Source of the DNA: Actinacidiphila oryziradicis
GTDB lineage: Bacteria; Actinomycetota; Actinomycetes; Streptomycetales; Streptomycetaceae
Direction of reading: 5' to 3'
DNA: 64,000 nt
NCBI RefSeq assembly: GCF_005047355.1
Contig: NZ_SUMC01000029.1
Coordinates: 1 to 64,000 of the forward strand
Made by a program: the position numbers and the translations under genes. Shown piece after piece: positions 43,045-52,391 of the stretch (position 1 is the stretch's first letter; every line of letters begins with the position of its first letter). Below the pieces are notes generated by a model, which did no database searches, was not told where the DNA came from, and worked only from the letters and a program-made list of their open reading frames with translations.

Positions 43045-43210
43045 TCTGAACTCCTCATTGCACAACGCACTTGCGCGGACTCTGTTCTTCCGTCACACCC
43101 ATCGGCCCCTCAAAACGGGCGTGCGGAAGGTATCGCGCCCTCAAGTACGGCAGGCGCTCTCAGGGTGTTCAAAGCAGTCCGTGACAATTCTGAGATTTTT
43201 CGGCGGAGAA

Positions 43211-43268
43211 GCACGAGACGGCCGCGCCCCCATCCGGAACTCCGGGCGGGGGCGCGGCCGTCTCGTGC
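43211..43268. terminator. sucB terminator, long hairpin
   Basis: A perfect 21-bp stem (43211-43231 with 43248-43268) whose 16-base loop holds a second CCGGA/TCCGG stem. It lies 11 bp past the sucB stop codon. Confidence 0.88.
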
Positions 43269-43278
43269 TGCGAATGCC

Positions 43279-45045
43279 TTACAGACCGAGGTCGCCCTCG
43301 AACTCGCCTGCCTCCAGGCGGGCCTTGATGGTGCTCAGGAAGCGGGCGGCGTCGGCGCCGTCCACGATGCGGTGGTCGTAGGACAGCGCCAGGTAGACGA
43401 TGTCCCGGATGCCGATGACCGTGCCCTCCGGCGTCTCGATGACCGCCGGGCGCTTCACGGTGGCCCCGACACCCAGCATGCCGACCTGCGGCTGGTTGAG
43501 GATCGGGGTGTCGAAGAGCGCGCCGCGCGAACCGGTGTTGGTCACCGTGAAGGTGCCGCCCGCCAGCTCGTCCGGCTTGAGGCCGCCGTCGCGGGTGCGG
43601 GCGGCGAGGTCGGCGGTCTTCTTCGCGATACCGGCGATGTTGAGGTCGCCGGCGTCATGGATGACCGGGACGAAGAGACCCTTCTCGGTGTCCACGGCGA
43701 TGCCGATGTTCTCGACGTCGTGGTACGTGATGCTGTCGTCGGGGTTCACCCGGGCGTTGACGATCGGGTGGACCTTGAGCGCCTCGGTCGCGGCCTTGAT
43801 GAAGAACGGCAGCGGGGAGAGCTTGACGCCCTCGCGCTGCAGGAAGCCGGCCTTGGCCGTCTCACGCAGCTTGAGGACGCGGGTGACATCCACCTCGACG
43901 ACCGTGGTGAGCTGCGCCGAGACCTTCAGCGACTCGACCATGTGCTTGGCGATGGCCTTACGGACCCGGGTCATCGGGACCGTCTGACCGCGCAGCGGCG
44001 ACGGAACCACCGGGGCGGCGGCGGCCTTCGGGGCGGCGGCGGCCTTGGCTGCCTTGGCGGCCTCGGCGGCGGCCTTGGCGGCGGTGATGACGTCCTGCTT
44101 ACGGATCCGGCCACCGACCCCGGTGCCGTTGACCGTGGCCAGGTTGACGCCGTTCTCGGCGGCGAGCTTACGGACCAGCGGGGTCACATAAGCACCGTCG
44201 TCACTCGTGGCGGCCGGAGCCGGAGCCGTGGCGGCCGGAGCCGGTGCGGCCACGGGCGCCGGGGCGGGAGCCACCGGAGCCGGAGCCGGTGCCGGCGCGG
44301 GAGCGGGAGCGGCCACCGGCGCGGGCGCCGGGGCAGCGGCCGGGGCGGGAGCAGGAGCCGGCGCGGCGGCAGCGGGGGCCGGAGCGGCCGGGGCCGGGGG
44401 AGCGGCGGGGGCGGCACCGGCGGCGGCGATGATGGCGAGCTTGGCGCCGACCTCGGCGGTCTCGTCCTCGGCGATGAGGATCTCCAGCAGGATGCCGGAG
44501 GCAGGGGCGGGGATCTCGGTATCGACCTTGTCCGTCGACACCTCCAGCAGCGGCTCGTCGGCGTCCACGCTCTCGCCGACCGACTTCAGCCAGCGGGTGA
44601 CGGTGCCCTCGGTCACCGACTCGCCCAGCGCGGGCAGCAGCACCGGGGTGCCCTGGGCGCCACCGGTCGGGGCTGCGGCAGTCACAGCGGCCGGAGCCGG
44701 GGCGGGGGCGGGGGCCGCGGCGACCGGGGCCGGAGCGGCCTGGGGGGCCGGTGCCGGGGCGGCGACCGGCTCGGCGGCCGGGGCCGGGGCGGCAGCGGGC
44801 GCGCCGTGGCCGTCGTCGATGATCGCCAGCTCGGCGCCGACCTCGACCGTCTCGTCCTCGGCGACCTTGATGGAGGCCAGGATCCCGGAGACCGGCGCGG
44901 GGATCTCGGTGTCGACCTTGTCGGTCGAGACCTCGAGCAGCGGCTCGTCGGCCTCGACGTGCTCACCTTCGGCCTTGAGCCAGCGGGTGACGGTGCCCTC
45001 GGACACGCTCTCGCCGAGCGCCGGCAGGGTTACGGAAACCGCCAT
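43279..45045 (-). CDS. sucB: 2-oxoacid dehydrogenase E2 (dihydrolipoamide succinyltransferase-type)
   Basis: 588 residues from ATG 45045. Two lipoyl domains carry the lipoyl-lysine motif VSTDKVDTEIPAP at about residues 42 and 170. They are joined by long Ala/Pro/Glu-poor swinging linkers, followed by the E3-binding domain (YVTPLVRKLAAENGVNLATV) and the catalytic acyltransferase domain ending in SYDHRIVDGADAARFL with the HxxxDG active site. It transfers the acyl group to CoA in the 2-oxoglutarate (or pyruvate) dehydrogenase complex. Its E3 partner lpd is immediately upstream, and LipA/LipB for its cofactor are nearby. Whether succinyl or acetyl is preferred cannot be read from sequence. Confidence 0.93.
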   Translation of the reverse strand: MAVSVTLPALGESVSEGTVTRWLKAEGEHVEADEPLLEVSTDKVDTEIPAPVSGILASIKVAEDETVEVGAELAIIDDGHGAPAAAPAPAAEPVAAPAPAPQAAPAPVAAAPAPAPAPAAVTAAAPTGGAQGTPVLLPALGESVTEGTVTRWLKSVGESVDADEPLLEVSTDKVDTEIPAPASGILLEILIAEDETAEVGAKLAIIAAAGAAPAAPPAPAAPAPAAAAPAPAPAPAAAPAPAPVAAPAPAPAPAPAPVAPAPAPVAAPAPAATAPAPAATSDDGAYVTPLVRKLAAENGVNLATVNGTGVGGRIRKQDVITAAKAAAEAAKAAKAAAAPKAAAAPVVPSPLRGQTVPMTRVRKAIAKHMVESLKVSAQLTTVVEVDVTRVLKLRETAKAGFLQREGVKLSPLPFFIKAATEALKVHPIVNARVNPDDSITYHDVENIGIAVDTEKGLFVPVIHDAGDLNIAGIAKKTADLAARTRDGGLKPDELAGGTFTVTNTGSRGALFDTPILNQPQVGMLGVGATVKRPAVIETPEGTVIGIRDIVYLALSYDHRIVDGADAARFLSTIKARLEAGEFEGDLGL

Positions 45046-45095
45046 GGTTGCGGTAGCTCCTAACGATCTGTGCGGATGGGGTGAGTGTCCGGTGA

Positions 45096-46484
45096 CTAGT
45101 CGTGCGAGTGCAGCGGCTTGCCGGCCAGTGCGAGGTGGGCCTCGCCCAGGGCCTCGCTCTGCGTCGGGTGCGCGTGGATGAGCTGCGCGACCTCCGCCGG
45201 CAGCGCCTCCCAGTTGTAGATGAGCTGAGCCTCGCCGACCTGCTCACCCATCCGGTCACCGACCAGATGGACGCCGACCACGGCGCCGTCCCGGACCTGG
45301 ACGAGCTTGATCTCGCCCGCGGTCTTCAGGATCTTGCTCTTGCCATTGCCGGCCAGGTTGTACTTCAGGGTGACGACCTTGTCGGCACCGTACAGCTCCT
45401 TGGCCTTCGCCTCGGTGATGCCTACGGAGGCGACCTCGGGGTGGCAGTAAGTGACGCGCGGCACACCGTCGTAGTCGATCGGCACGATCTTCAGGCCGGC
45501 CAGCCGCTCCGCTACCAGGATGCCCTCGGCGAAGCCGACGTGCGCGAGCTGGAGGGTCGGGATGAGGTCACCGACGGCCGAGATGGTGGGCACATTGGTC
45601 TGCAGGTACTCGTCGACCAGGACATAGCCGCGGTCGAGGGCGACCCCGGCCTCCTCGTAGCCCAGGCCCTGCGAGACCGGACCGCGGCCCACGGCGACGA
45701 GCAGCAGCTCCGCCTCGAAGGTCTTGCCGTTCTCCAGGGAGACCCGCACTCCGTCGGCGGTGTACTCCACGCCGGAGAAGCGGGAGCCGAGGGAGAAGTT
45801 GATGCCGCGCTTGCGGAAGGCGCGCTCCAGCAGCTTGGAGCTGTTCTCGTCCTCCACCGGGACGAGATGCGGCAGCGCCTCGACGATCGTCACATCGGTG
45901 CCGAAGGACTTCCATGCGGAGGCGAACTCCACGCCGATCACACCGCCGCCCAGCACGACCGCGGACTTGGGCACGCGGTCCAGCACCAGGGCGTGGTCCG
46001 AGGAGATCACCCGGTCGCCGTCGATGGCCAGCCCCGGCAGCGACTTCGGCACCGAGCCGGTCGCCAGCAGGATGTGCCGGCCGGTGTAACGCTGGCCGTT
46101 GACATCCACGCTGGTCGGGGAGGAAAGCCGGCCCTCGCCGGCCACGTAAGTGACCTTGCGGGAGGCGACAAGCCCCTGCAGGCCCTTGTACAGCCCCGCG
46201 ACCACCTCGTCCTTGTACTTGTGGACGCCCGCGATGTCGATGCCCTCAAAAGTGGCCTTCACACCGAACTGGGCGCTCTCGCGCGCCTGGTCCGCGATCT
46301 CACCGGCGTGCAGCAGAGCCTTTGTGGGGATGCAGCCGTTGTGCAGGCAAGTGCCGCCCAGCTTGTTCTTCTCGATCAGGGCGACGTCCAGACCGAGCTG
46401 CGCCGCCCGCAGGGCGGCGGCGTAACCGCCGCTACCGCCGCCGAGGATCACTAGGTCGAAAACGGTGCTGGCGTCGTTCGCCAC
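45096..46484 (-). CDS. lpd: Dihydrolipoamide dehydrogenase (E3)
   Basis: 462 residues from GTG 46484 with a GGAGGACGTGAC site. The FAD-binding motif VILGGGSGGYAAALRAAQ, the redox disulfide GGTCLHNGCIPTK, the NAD-binding VVLGGGVIGVEFASAW and the catalytic His-Glu dyad region HAHPTQSEALGEAHL are all present. It reoxidises dihydrolipoamide on E2. It lies 50 bp upstream of sucB on the same strand, forming an lpd-sucB unit, and is separated from pepA by a duplicated terminator. Confidence 0.96.
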   Translation of the reverse strand: MANDASTVFDLVILGGGSGGYAAALRAAQLGLDVALIEKNKLGGTCLHNGCIPTKALLHAGEIADQARESAQFGVKATFEGIDIAGVHKYKDEVVAGLYKGLQGLVASRKVTYVAGEGRLSSPTSVDVNGQRYTGRHILLATGSVPKSLPGLAIDGDRVISSDHALVLDRVPKSAVVLGGGVIGVEFASAWKSFGTDVTIVEALPHLVPVEDENSSKLLERAFRKRGINFSLGSRFSGVEYTADGVRVSLENGKTFEAELLLVAVGRGPVSQGLGYEEAGVALDRGYVLVDEYLQTNVPTISAVGDLIPTLQLAHVGFAEGILVAERLAGLKIVPIDYDGVPRVTYCHPEVASVGITEAKAKELYGADKVVTLKYNLAGNGKSKILKTAGEIKLVQVRDGAVVGVHLVGDRMGEQVGEAQLIYNWEALPAEVAQLIHAHPTQSEALGEAHLALAGKPLHSHD

Positions 46485-46667
46485 GTCACGTCCTCCATGC
46501 ATGGGTACGCCGGAGCCGGTCTGCCGTGACCGGGCGGCGGCTTAAAAGTTCGGCCGCTTCGTTTTTTAAACAGGGCCCTATCGTGCCGAGACAACATCCT
46601 CGCACTTGTTGCCAGTGGACGAGGCACCGGGCCGTGCTGTGAGACGTAAGAGACGTGCCCGGTATTC

Positions 46668-46754
46668 CCTACTCACCGGTAAGGCCCCGGGCGCCTGGCC
46701 CGGGGCCTTACCTACTCACCGGTAAGGCCCCGGGCGCCTGGCCCGGGGCCTTAC
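46668..46754. terminator. Tandemly duplicated terminator downstream of pepA
   Basis: Two exact 43-bp copies (46668-46710 and 46711-46753). Each contains a 14-bp perfect stem with a 5-base loop (46679-46711 and 46722-46754). It lies 29 bp past the pepA stop and shields the following lpd-sucB unit. Confidence 0.88.
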
Positions 46755-46782
46755 GGGAACACTCACAAGAACGTGACCGGGC

Positions 46783-48291
46783 TTACACCAGGCCGCCCTC
46801 CGCCGTCTTCTCCGCCAGCCGTACGAGGGTGCGCACCGCCGAGCCCGTACCACCCTTCGGGGTGTAGCCGTACGGCGCGCCCTCGTGGAAGGCCGGGCCC
46901 GCGATGTCGAGGTGGGCCCAGGTGATGCCCTCGCCGACGAACTCCTTCAGGAAGAGCCCGGCCACCAGGCCGCCGCCCATCCGCTCGCCCATGTTCGCGA
47001 TGTCGGCGGTCGGCGAGTCCATGCCCTTGCGCAGCTCCGCCGGCAGCGGCATCGGCCAGGACTGCTCGCCGGCCTCCGTCGCGGTCTCGTGGATGGCGGT
47101 ACGGAAGGCGTCGTCGTTCGCCATGATCCCGAAGGTGCGGTTGCCGAGCGCCAGCACCATGGCGCCGGTCAGAGTCGCCACGTCGATGATCGCGTCCGGC
47201 TTCTCCTCACTGGCGCGGGTCAGCGCGTCGGCGAGGACGAGACGGCCCTCGGCATCGGTGTTCAGCACCTCGACGGTCTTGCCGCTGTACATCTTCAGCA
47301 CATCGCCGGGCCGGGTCGCCCGGCCCCCCGGCATGTTCTCGGCGAGCGCCAGCCAGCCGGTCACATTGACCGGCAGAGCCAGCTTGGCCGACGCCACCAC
47401 GGCCGCGAAGACCGCTGCCGCGCCGCTCATGTCGCACTTCATCGTCTCGTTGTGGCCGGCCGGCTTCAGCGAGATGCCGCCCGAGTCGTAGGTGATGCCC
47501 TTCCCGACGAACGCGAGGCTCTTCTTCGCCTTCGGGTTCAGATACGACACCTTCACCAGCCGCGGCGGGTTGGCCGAACCCTGGCCGACGCCCAGGATGC
47601 CGCCGTAGCCGCCCTTGGCCAGTGCCTTCTCGTCCAGCACCTCGACCTTCAGGCCGTACTCCTCGGCCGCCGCCTGCACCTGGGCCGCGAACGACTTCGG
47701 GTGCAGGTCGTTGGGCGGCATGTTGATCAGGTCACGCGCCCGGTTGACCTCGGCCGCCACGGCCGTCGCCCGCTCCGCCGCCGCCTTGTACGCCTTGTCG
47801 CGCGGCTTCGCCCCGGTCAGCGCCACCTCGGCCAGCGGCGCCTTGCCGCTCCCGTTCTCCTGGTAGACGGTGAACGCGTACGCGCCCAACAGCGCGCCCT
47901 CCGCGATCGCCTGCGCTGCGGCCACGTCCGCGACCGGCAGTGCGAACGCGGCCTTCTTCGTCCCGCTCAGGGCCCGCGCCGCCGCTCCCGCCGCCCTGCG
48001 CAGCGCCTCCGCGCCGAAGCCCTCACCGTCGGCGGGCGTGTCCCCGAGGCCAACCGCCAGTACCAGGGGGGCCTTCACGCCCTCCGGCGACAGCACCTTC
48101 GTCACCTCGCCGTCCCCTCCCGAGGCGCCGAGTGTTTCCAGGGTCGCGGCCAGTTTGCCGCCGAACGCCTCGTCAACCGCCTCCGCGCCCGGCGCCACTT
48201 CGAGGCCCTTGGCGCCCTTGGCAACGCCGATCACGATGGCATCCGCGCGTAGTGCGGCGGCGGAGGAAGTGCTGAGAGTCAGTGCAGTCAC
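46783..48291 (-). CDS. pepA: Leucyl aminopeptidase (M17)
   Basis: 502 residues from GTG 48291 (TALTLSTSSAAALRADAIVI). The C-terminal catalytic domain has the M17 metal and active-site motifs: VGKGITYDSGGISLKPAG, MKCDMSGAA, NTDAEGRLVLADAL and the GGLVAGLFLKEF region. It is a cytosolic hexameric di-zinc peptidase that removes N-terminal residues; family members can also bind DNA. Full family length. Confidence 0.95.
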   Translation of the reverse strand: MTALTLSTSSAAALRADAIVIGVAKGAKGLEVAPGAEAVDEAFGGKLAATLETLGASGGDGEVTKVLSPEGVKAPLVLAVGLGDTPADGEGFGAEALRRAAGAAARALSGTKKAAFALPVADVAAAQAIAEGALLGAYAFTVYQENGSGKAPLAEVALTGAKPRDKAYKAAAERATAVAAEVNRARDLINMPPNDLHPKSFAAQVQAAAEEYGLKVEVLDEKALAKGGYGGILGVGQGSANPPRLVKVSYLNPKAKKSLAFVGKGITYDSGGISLKPAGHNETMKCDMSGAAAVFAAVVASAKLALPVNVTGWLALAENMPGGRATRPGDVLKMYSGKTVEVLNTDAEGRLVLADALTRASEEKPDAIIDVATLTGAMVLALGNRTFGIMANDDAFRTAIHETATEAGEQSWPMPLPAELRKGMDSPTADIANMGERMGGGLVAGLFLKEFVGEGITWAHLDIAGPAFHEGAPYGYTPKGGTGSAVRTLVRLAEKTAEGGLV

Positions 48292-48749
48292 GGTGATGGG
48301 GGTCCTGTTCGGTCGGTCGGTGGGTCGAGGTCCGGGTGCGCCTTGGTGGTTTTCGGCCGATGGGTGGGCCGGCCGCGCCCGCCGCCATCGTATGTGGCGG
48401 CATTTGCCCCTGTGGGACCTGGTCCACACCTAACGCTGCGCCGGGCGGGAGCGGGATCGCGGCCCTGGGGGCCAGGCCGGTTCCCCCGCGCCGGAGGCGC
48501 GGGGGAATCCCGCGTGCCCGTTGCCCGGCGACGTACCGCCACCAAGGGCCCCGCACGCCGGGCGGTCACGCCACCGCACCGGGACTGACCGGCGCCGCGA
48601 CAGAGCCGTGGGCATCCCGGTGTCCAAGGGCCGGCCCCGCCTCGCCCCCGAGCCACCCACCAGCGCGGCAGCTTGCGGCACCGAGCATCGGGCGGGCAGC
48701 CGAAGACACCTCCGACCCGAGCGGGAGCCGTGGCGGTATCGTTCGCCCG
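48292..48749. other. Divergent pepA-cobT intergenic region
   Basis: A 458-bp region with no supported gene. A 12-bp perfect hairpin with a GGA loop (48481-48507) is the only strong structure and would lie in the cobT leader. I looked for a cobalamin riboswitch in front of cobT and found no convincing B12-box set. Confidence 0.5.
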
Positions 48750-49862
48750 GTGACCGGCCTGAATATTGATGACTTCGGCTCCCTCGTGGAGCGTCCGGAC
48801 GCCGGCGTACGCCGGGACTCCCACGACCGCTGGCAGCGGGTGGTCCGCCCCGCCGGAGCGCTCGGCAAGCTCGGCGAGCTTGCCGACTGGCTGGCCTCGG
48901 TCCAGGGGCAGGTCCCCGCACGCCCGGTCTCCCGGCCCAAGGCACTGCTGTTCGCGGCCGACCACGGCGTGGCGGCGCTCAATGTGAGCGCCCGCCCCGC
49001 CGGGACCGCCGTGGACCTGGTCCGCAGGGTCCTGGAGGGCGGCTCGGCGGTGAATGTGCTGGCCCGCCAGTACGGGGCGCAGATCCGGGTGGTGGATGTC
49101 GGGCTGGCGGTGGACCCGGAGGACCTGGCGAAGAACCCGCTGCCGCCGGAGGTCACGGCGCACCATGTGCGCGACGGTTCCGGCCGGATCGACATCGAGG
49201 ACGCGCTCACCGCCGAAGAGGCCGAGCAGGCATTCCGTACCGGGATGACGATCGCGGACGAGGAGGCCGACTCCGGCACCGACCTCGTGCTGCTGGGCGA
49301 CCTGAGCGTCGGCGGCACGACCGCCGCGGGCGTGCTGATCGCGGCGCTGTGCGGCACGGACGCTTCCGTGGTGACGGGTCGGGGCTCCGGCATCGACGAC
49401 CTCGCCTGGATGCGCAAGTGCTCGGCGATCCGCGACGCGCTGCGCCGTGCGCGCCCGGTGCTGGGCGACCAGTTGCAGCTGCTGGCCGCCACCGGCGGAG
49501 CCGATCTCGCCGCGCTGACCGGCTTCCTGCTGCAGGCGGGCGTACGCAAACTCCCGGTCGTCCTCGACGGCGTTGTGACCGCGGCGGCGGCCCTGGTCGC
49601 CCAGCGTGTCGCCTTCCGGGCCCCGGACTGGTGGCAGGCAGGCCAGGCGGGCGGCGAGCCGGGCCAGGCGAAAGCGCTGGACCGGCTCTCTCTGGACCCG
49701 CTGCTCGACCAGGGCGTGACCCTGGGCGAGGGCACGGGCGCGCTGCTGGCGCTGCCGTTGCTCCAGGCGGCGGCGGCACTCTCCGCAGAGCTGCCGGAGC
49801 AGCCGGAGGCGACGGAGGTTACCGAGCAGCCGGAGGCACCGGAGCAGCCGGAAATCCCGTAG
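48750..49862 (+). CDS. cobT: Nicotinate-nucleotide-dimethylbenzimidazole phosphoribosyltransferase
   Basis: 370 residues from GTG 48750. CobT motifs are clear: RPAGALGKLGELADWLAS, FAADHGVAALNVS, the substrate-binding LLGDLSVGGTTAAGVL, CGTDASVVTGRGSGIDD, and KLPVVLDGVVTAAAALVA. It makes alpha-ribazole phosphate for the lower ligand of cobalamin. The C-terminal ~20 residues form a Glu/Pro-rich repeat (EQPEA...EQPE). CobS and CobU for the same pathway lie at 53.1 and 56.2 kb. Confidence 0.95.
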   Translation: MTGLNIDDFGSLVERPDAGVRRDSHDRWQRVVRPAGALGKLGELADWLASVQGQVPARPVSRPKALLFAADHGVAALNVSARPAGTAVDLVRRVLEGGSAVNVLARQYGAQIRVVDVGLAVDPEDLAKNPLPPEVTAHHVRDGSGRIDIEDALTAEEAEQAFRTGMTIADEEADSGTDLVLLGDLSVGGTTAAGVLIAALCGTDASVVTGRGSGIDDLAWMRKCSAIRDALRRARPVLGDQLQLLAATGGADLAALTGFLLQAGVRKLPVVLDGVVTAAAALVAQRVAFRAPDWWQAGQAGGEPGQAKALDRLSLDPLLDQGVTLGEGTGALLALPLLQAAAALSAELPEQPEATEVTEQPEAPEQPEIP

Positions 49863-49962
49863 CGCCCCCGGCTGCGTCGGCCCCTGTCGCGGCGCCCGGC
49901 ACGCCCCGGCGCGCAGGGTCCGCGGCATCCCGGCAAGGGGGCATCCGCCGTAAGATCCACTT

Positions 49963-51663
49963 ATGGGAATGGTCCGCACGGCAGTGGCTGCGAATTTCGC
50001 CGTCTGGTATCTCCGCCTGGTCGGTTTCCTCAACCTCCTCGGCGCTGTGTGGTTGTCCTTCGGCAACAGCATCCGGCGCCACAACGCCAACGATTTCTTC
50101 ACCCCGTACCTGCTCACCGCAGGATTCACCTCGGGCCTGTTCGCGCTGTTCCTCGCCATCACCATGCGACGCAGAAAGCGCGCGGCCTGGATCCTGAACC
50201 TGGTGGTGTGCGGACTGTTCCTGCTGGTCTTCGCGGCGGCGATGGTGCCCGCCGACACCCGCAGCCACCCGCAGAACTGGATCGCCTTCTTACTGACCGC
50301 CGGGTTCTTCACGGCGCTGCTGGCCGGCCGCCGCGAGTTCCGTGCCAAGGGCGACCGCGCCAACCCGAAGCTCGCCGCGGCGGTTGCCGTCGGGGGCGTG
50401 GCCTTCGGCGGACTGCTCGCCGCGGCGCTGGTCACGGTCACCAACACCAGCAAGGGCTCGACGTTCGGCGAGCGCTTCGCCTATGCGCTGCTGCGGGTGG
50501 TGTCACTGGCCGGCAGCGACAACGACTTCATCGGGATCACGCCCCCCGGGTGGGTGAACGTCACCATCAACGTCATGAGCGCGCTGCTGTTCCTGCTGGT
50601 CCTGTACGCGGCCTTCCGCTCACCGCGCGGCCGTGCGCTGCTTCCGCAGGACGAGGCGAGGCTGCGCGAGCTCCTCGGCCGCTACGGCGACCGCGACTCA
50701 CTCGGCTACTTCGCGCTGCGCCGCGACAAGAGCGTGGTCTGGTCCCCGTCGGGGAAGTCCGCCGTCGCCTATCGCGTCGTGGGGGGTGTGTCGATCGCCT
50801 CCGGCGACCCCATCGGCGATCTCGAGGCGTGGCCCGGGGCGATCGAGGCCTGGCTGGCGGAGACCCGTGAACACGCCTGGATCCCGGCCGTGATGGGCGC
50901 GAGCGAGGAGGGCGGCACGGTCTACGCGCGGCACGGCCTGGACGCGCTGGAGCTCGGCGACGAGGCGATCGTCGACACCGGCGAATTCACCCTCGAGGGC
51001 CGCGCGATGCGCACCGTCCGGCAGGCATGCAACCGGGTCAAGCGGGCCGGGTACACCATCCGGATCCGCCGCCACGAGGACATCTCCGAGGCGGAGATGG
51101 AGGAGCTGATCGGGCGCGCCGACCAGTGGCGCTACGGCGTGACCGAACGCGGCTTCTCCATGGCGCTCGGTAGGCTCGGCGATCCGGCGGACGGGCGGTG
51201 CATGATGGTGGAGTGCTACGACGCTGAGGGCGCGCCCCGCGCACTGCTCAGCTTTGTGCCATGGGGCCCGGAAGGTCTCTCCCTGGACCTGATGCGCCGT
51301 GACCGGGACTCGGACAACGGCCTGATCGAGTACATGATCATCAATCTGATCGAACGCGCCGACCAGATCGGGATCACGCAGGTCTCGCTGAACTTCGCGG
51401 CCTTCCGCTCGGTCTTCGAGCGCGGCTCACGGCTCGGCGCGGGCCCGGTGCTGCGCCTGTGGCGCTCGCTGCTCACCTTCTTCTCCCGCTGGTGGCAGCT
51501 GGAATCCCTCTACCGCGCCAACGCCAAGTACCGGCCCATCTGGGAACCTCGGTACCTCCTCTTCGCCAAGAACAGCGAACTGCCCCGCGTCGGCCTCGCC
51601 AGTGCCCGTGCGGAGGGCTTCCTGGTCGCGCCCCGGCTGTCCTCGCTGTTGCGCCGCCGGTGA
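49963..51663 (+). CDS. MprF-like membrane protein with DUF2156 (aminoacyl-lipid transferase) domain
   Basis: 566 residues from ATG 49963. The N-terminal ~220 residues contain about five membrane helices. The cytoplasmic DUF2156 domain follows (YFALRRDKSVVWSPSGKSAV, YTIRIRRHEDISEAEMEELI, LMRRDRDSDNGLIEYMIINL, QVSLNFAAFRSVFERG). The family transfers Lys or Ala from aminoacyl-tRNA to phosphatidylglycerol, lowering surface charge and conferring cationic-peptide resistance. It overlaps the next gene by 4 bp (GTGA). Confidence 0.88.
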   Translation: MGMVRTAVAANFAVWYLRLVGFLNLLGAVWLSFGNSIRRHNANDFFTPYLLTAGFTSGLFALFLAITMRRRKRAAWILNLVVCGLFLLVFAAAMVPADTRSHPQNWIAFLLTAGFFTALLAGRREFRAKGDRANPKLAAAVAVGGVAFGGLLAAALVTVTNTSKGSTFGERFAYALLRVVSLAGSDNDFIGITPPGWVNVTINVMSALLFLLVLYAAFRSPRGRALLPQDEARLRELLGRYGDRDSLGYFALRRDKSVVWSPSGKSAVAYRVVGGVSIASGDPIGDLEAWPGAIEAWLAETREHAWIPAVMGASEEGGTVYARHGLDALELGDEAIVDTGEFTLEGRAMRTVRQACNRVKRAGYTIRIRRHEDISEAEMEELIGRADQWRYGVTERGFSMALGRLGDPADGRCMMVECYDAEGAPRALLSFVPWGPEGLSLDLMRRDRDSDNGLIEYMIINLIERADQIGITQVSLNFAAFRSVFERGSRLGAGPVLRLWRSLLTFFSRWWQLESLYRANAKYRPIWEPRYLLFAKNSELPRVGLASARAEGFLVAPRLSSLLRRR

Positions 51664-52391
51664 GCGGCTTCAGCAAGCGCGTCGGGGATTTTCTCCGCGC
51701 CGAGTGGGGCGGGGTGATCCTGGACGTGTGGGACGGCCTGGGCCTGGCCGACCAGAAGCCGCGCGTGACACCCAAGGCGATACTCCAATTCATCCACACC
51801 ATCCCGCTGACGCTCACCGCCCTCGCGCTCACCGCCGGCTTCCAGGCGGTGCAACAGCAGTCCTGGGGCGCGGGGTTCGTGTCCGACATCGGAGTCGTCC
51901 GGTCGACGCTGCCCTTCTGGCAGGCGCTGCTGCGTACACCGCTGTCGCTCTTCGTACCCGCGCTCGACCTGCCGGTGTGGGGCGCGCTCCTCCAACTGGT
52001 GGTCGTCTTCGGCATCGCCGAGGTAACGGTCGGCCGGCTGCGCACGCTCGCGGTGGCGTATGCGGCGACGCTGGCGGGCACTTCGTACGCGCGCTACGCG
52101 CTCGCCGTCGGCCCGCACGGGTTCCTGAGCCTGCCCACGGACGTCGTCACCGGCCGGGACACCGGTCCGTCTGCGGCGGTGGCCGCTGTGGCGATGTATG
52201 TGGCGCTGCGCTACCGGGCCTGGCTCACGGCGTCGGCGGTGGCCGTCTTCGTCGTGGGGGAGGCCGTCCTCTTTCCCAATCTCGCCGGGTACGAGCACTG
52301 CGCGGGGCTCGCGGCGGCGCTGATCATGTGCTGGGCCGAGCGTCGGGCCGAAGCCCGTCACCGGTCGGGCGCGCCGCCCAGCAGGTCCTGA
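51660..52391 (+). CDS. Rhomboid-like integral membrane protein
   Basis: 243 residues from GTG 51660, in a GTGA overlap with the MprF-like gene. About six helices follow a short amphipathic start. TGPSAAVAAVAMYV and GYEHCAGLAAALI occupy the places of the rhomboid GxS and His motifs, so it may be an active or degenerate rhomboid-like protein. Coupling to the MprF-like gene suggests a lipid- or envelope-related role (inference). Confidence 0.7.
   Translation: MSGFSKRVGDFLRAEWGGVILDVWDGLGLADQKPRVTPKAILQFIHTIPLTLTALALTAGFQAVQQQSWGAGFVSDIGVVRSTLPFWQALLRTPLSLFVPALDLPVWGALLQLVVVFGIAEVTVGRLRTLAVAYAATLAGTSYARYALAVGPHGFLSLPTDVVTGRDTGPSAAVAAVAMYVALRYRAWLTASAVAVFVVGEAVLFPNLAGYEHCAGLAAALIMCWAERRAEARHRSGAPPSRS

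Noticed and set aside
42601..45063. 820-residue plus-strand reading frame
   Set aside because: It is antisense to sucB and its neighbours, made of Gly/Arg/Asp low complexity caused by the Ala/Pro linkers of the lipoyl protein.
48292..48749. Cobalamin riboswitch in front of cobT
   Set aside because: The GC-rich leader has a hairpin, but I could not find the B12-box and conserved core strings together.
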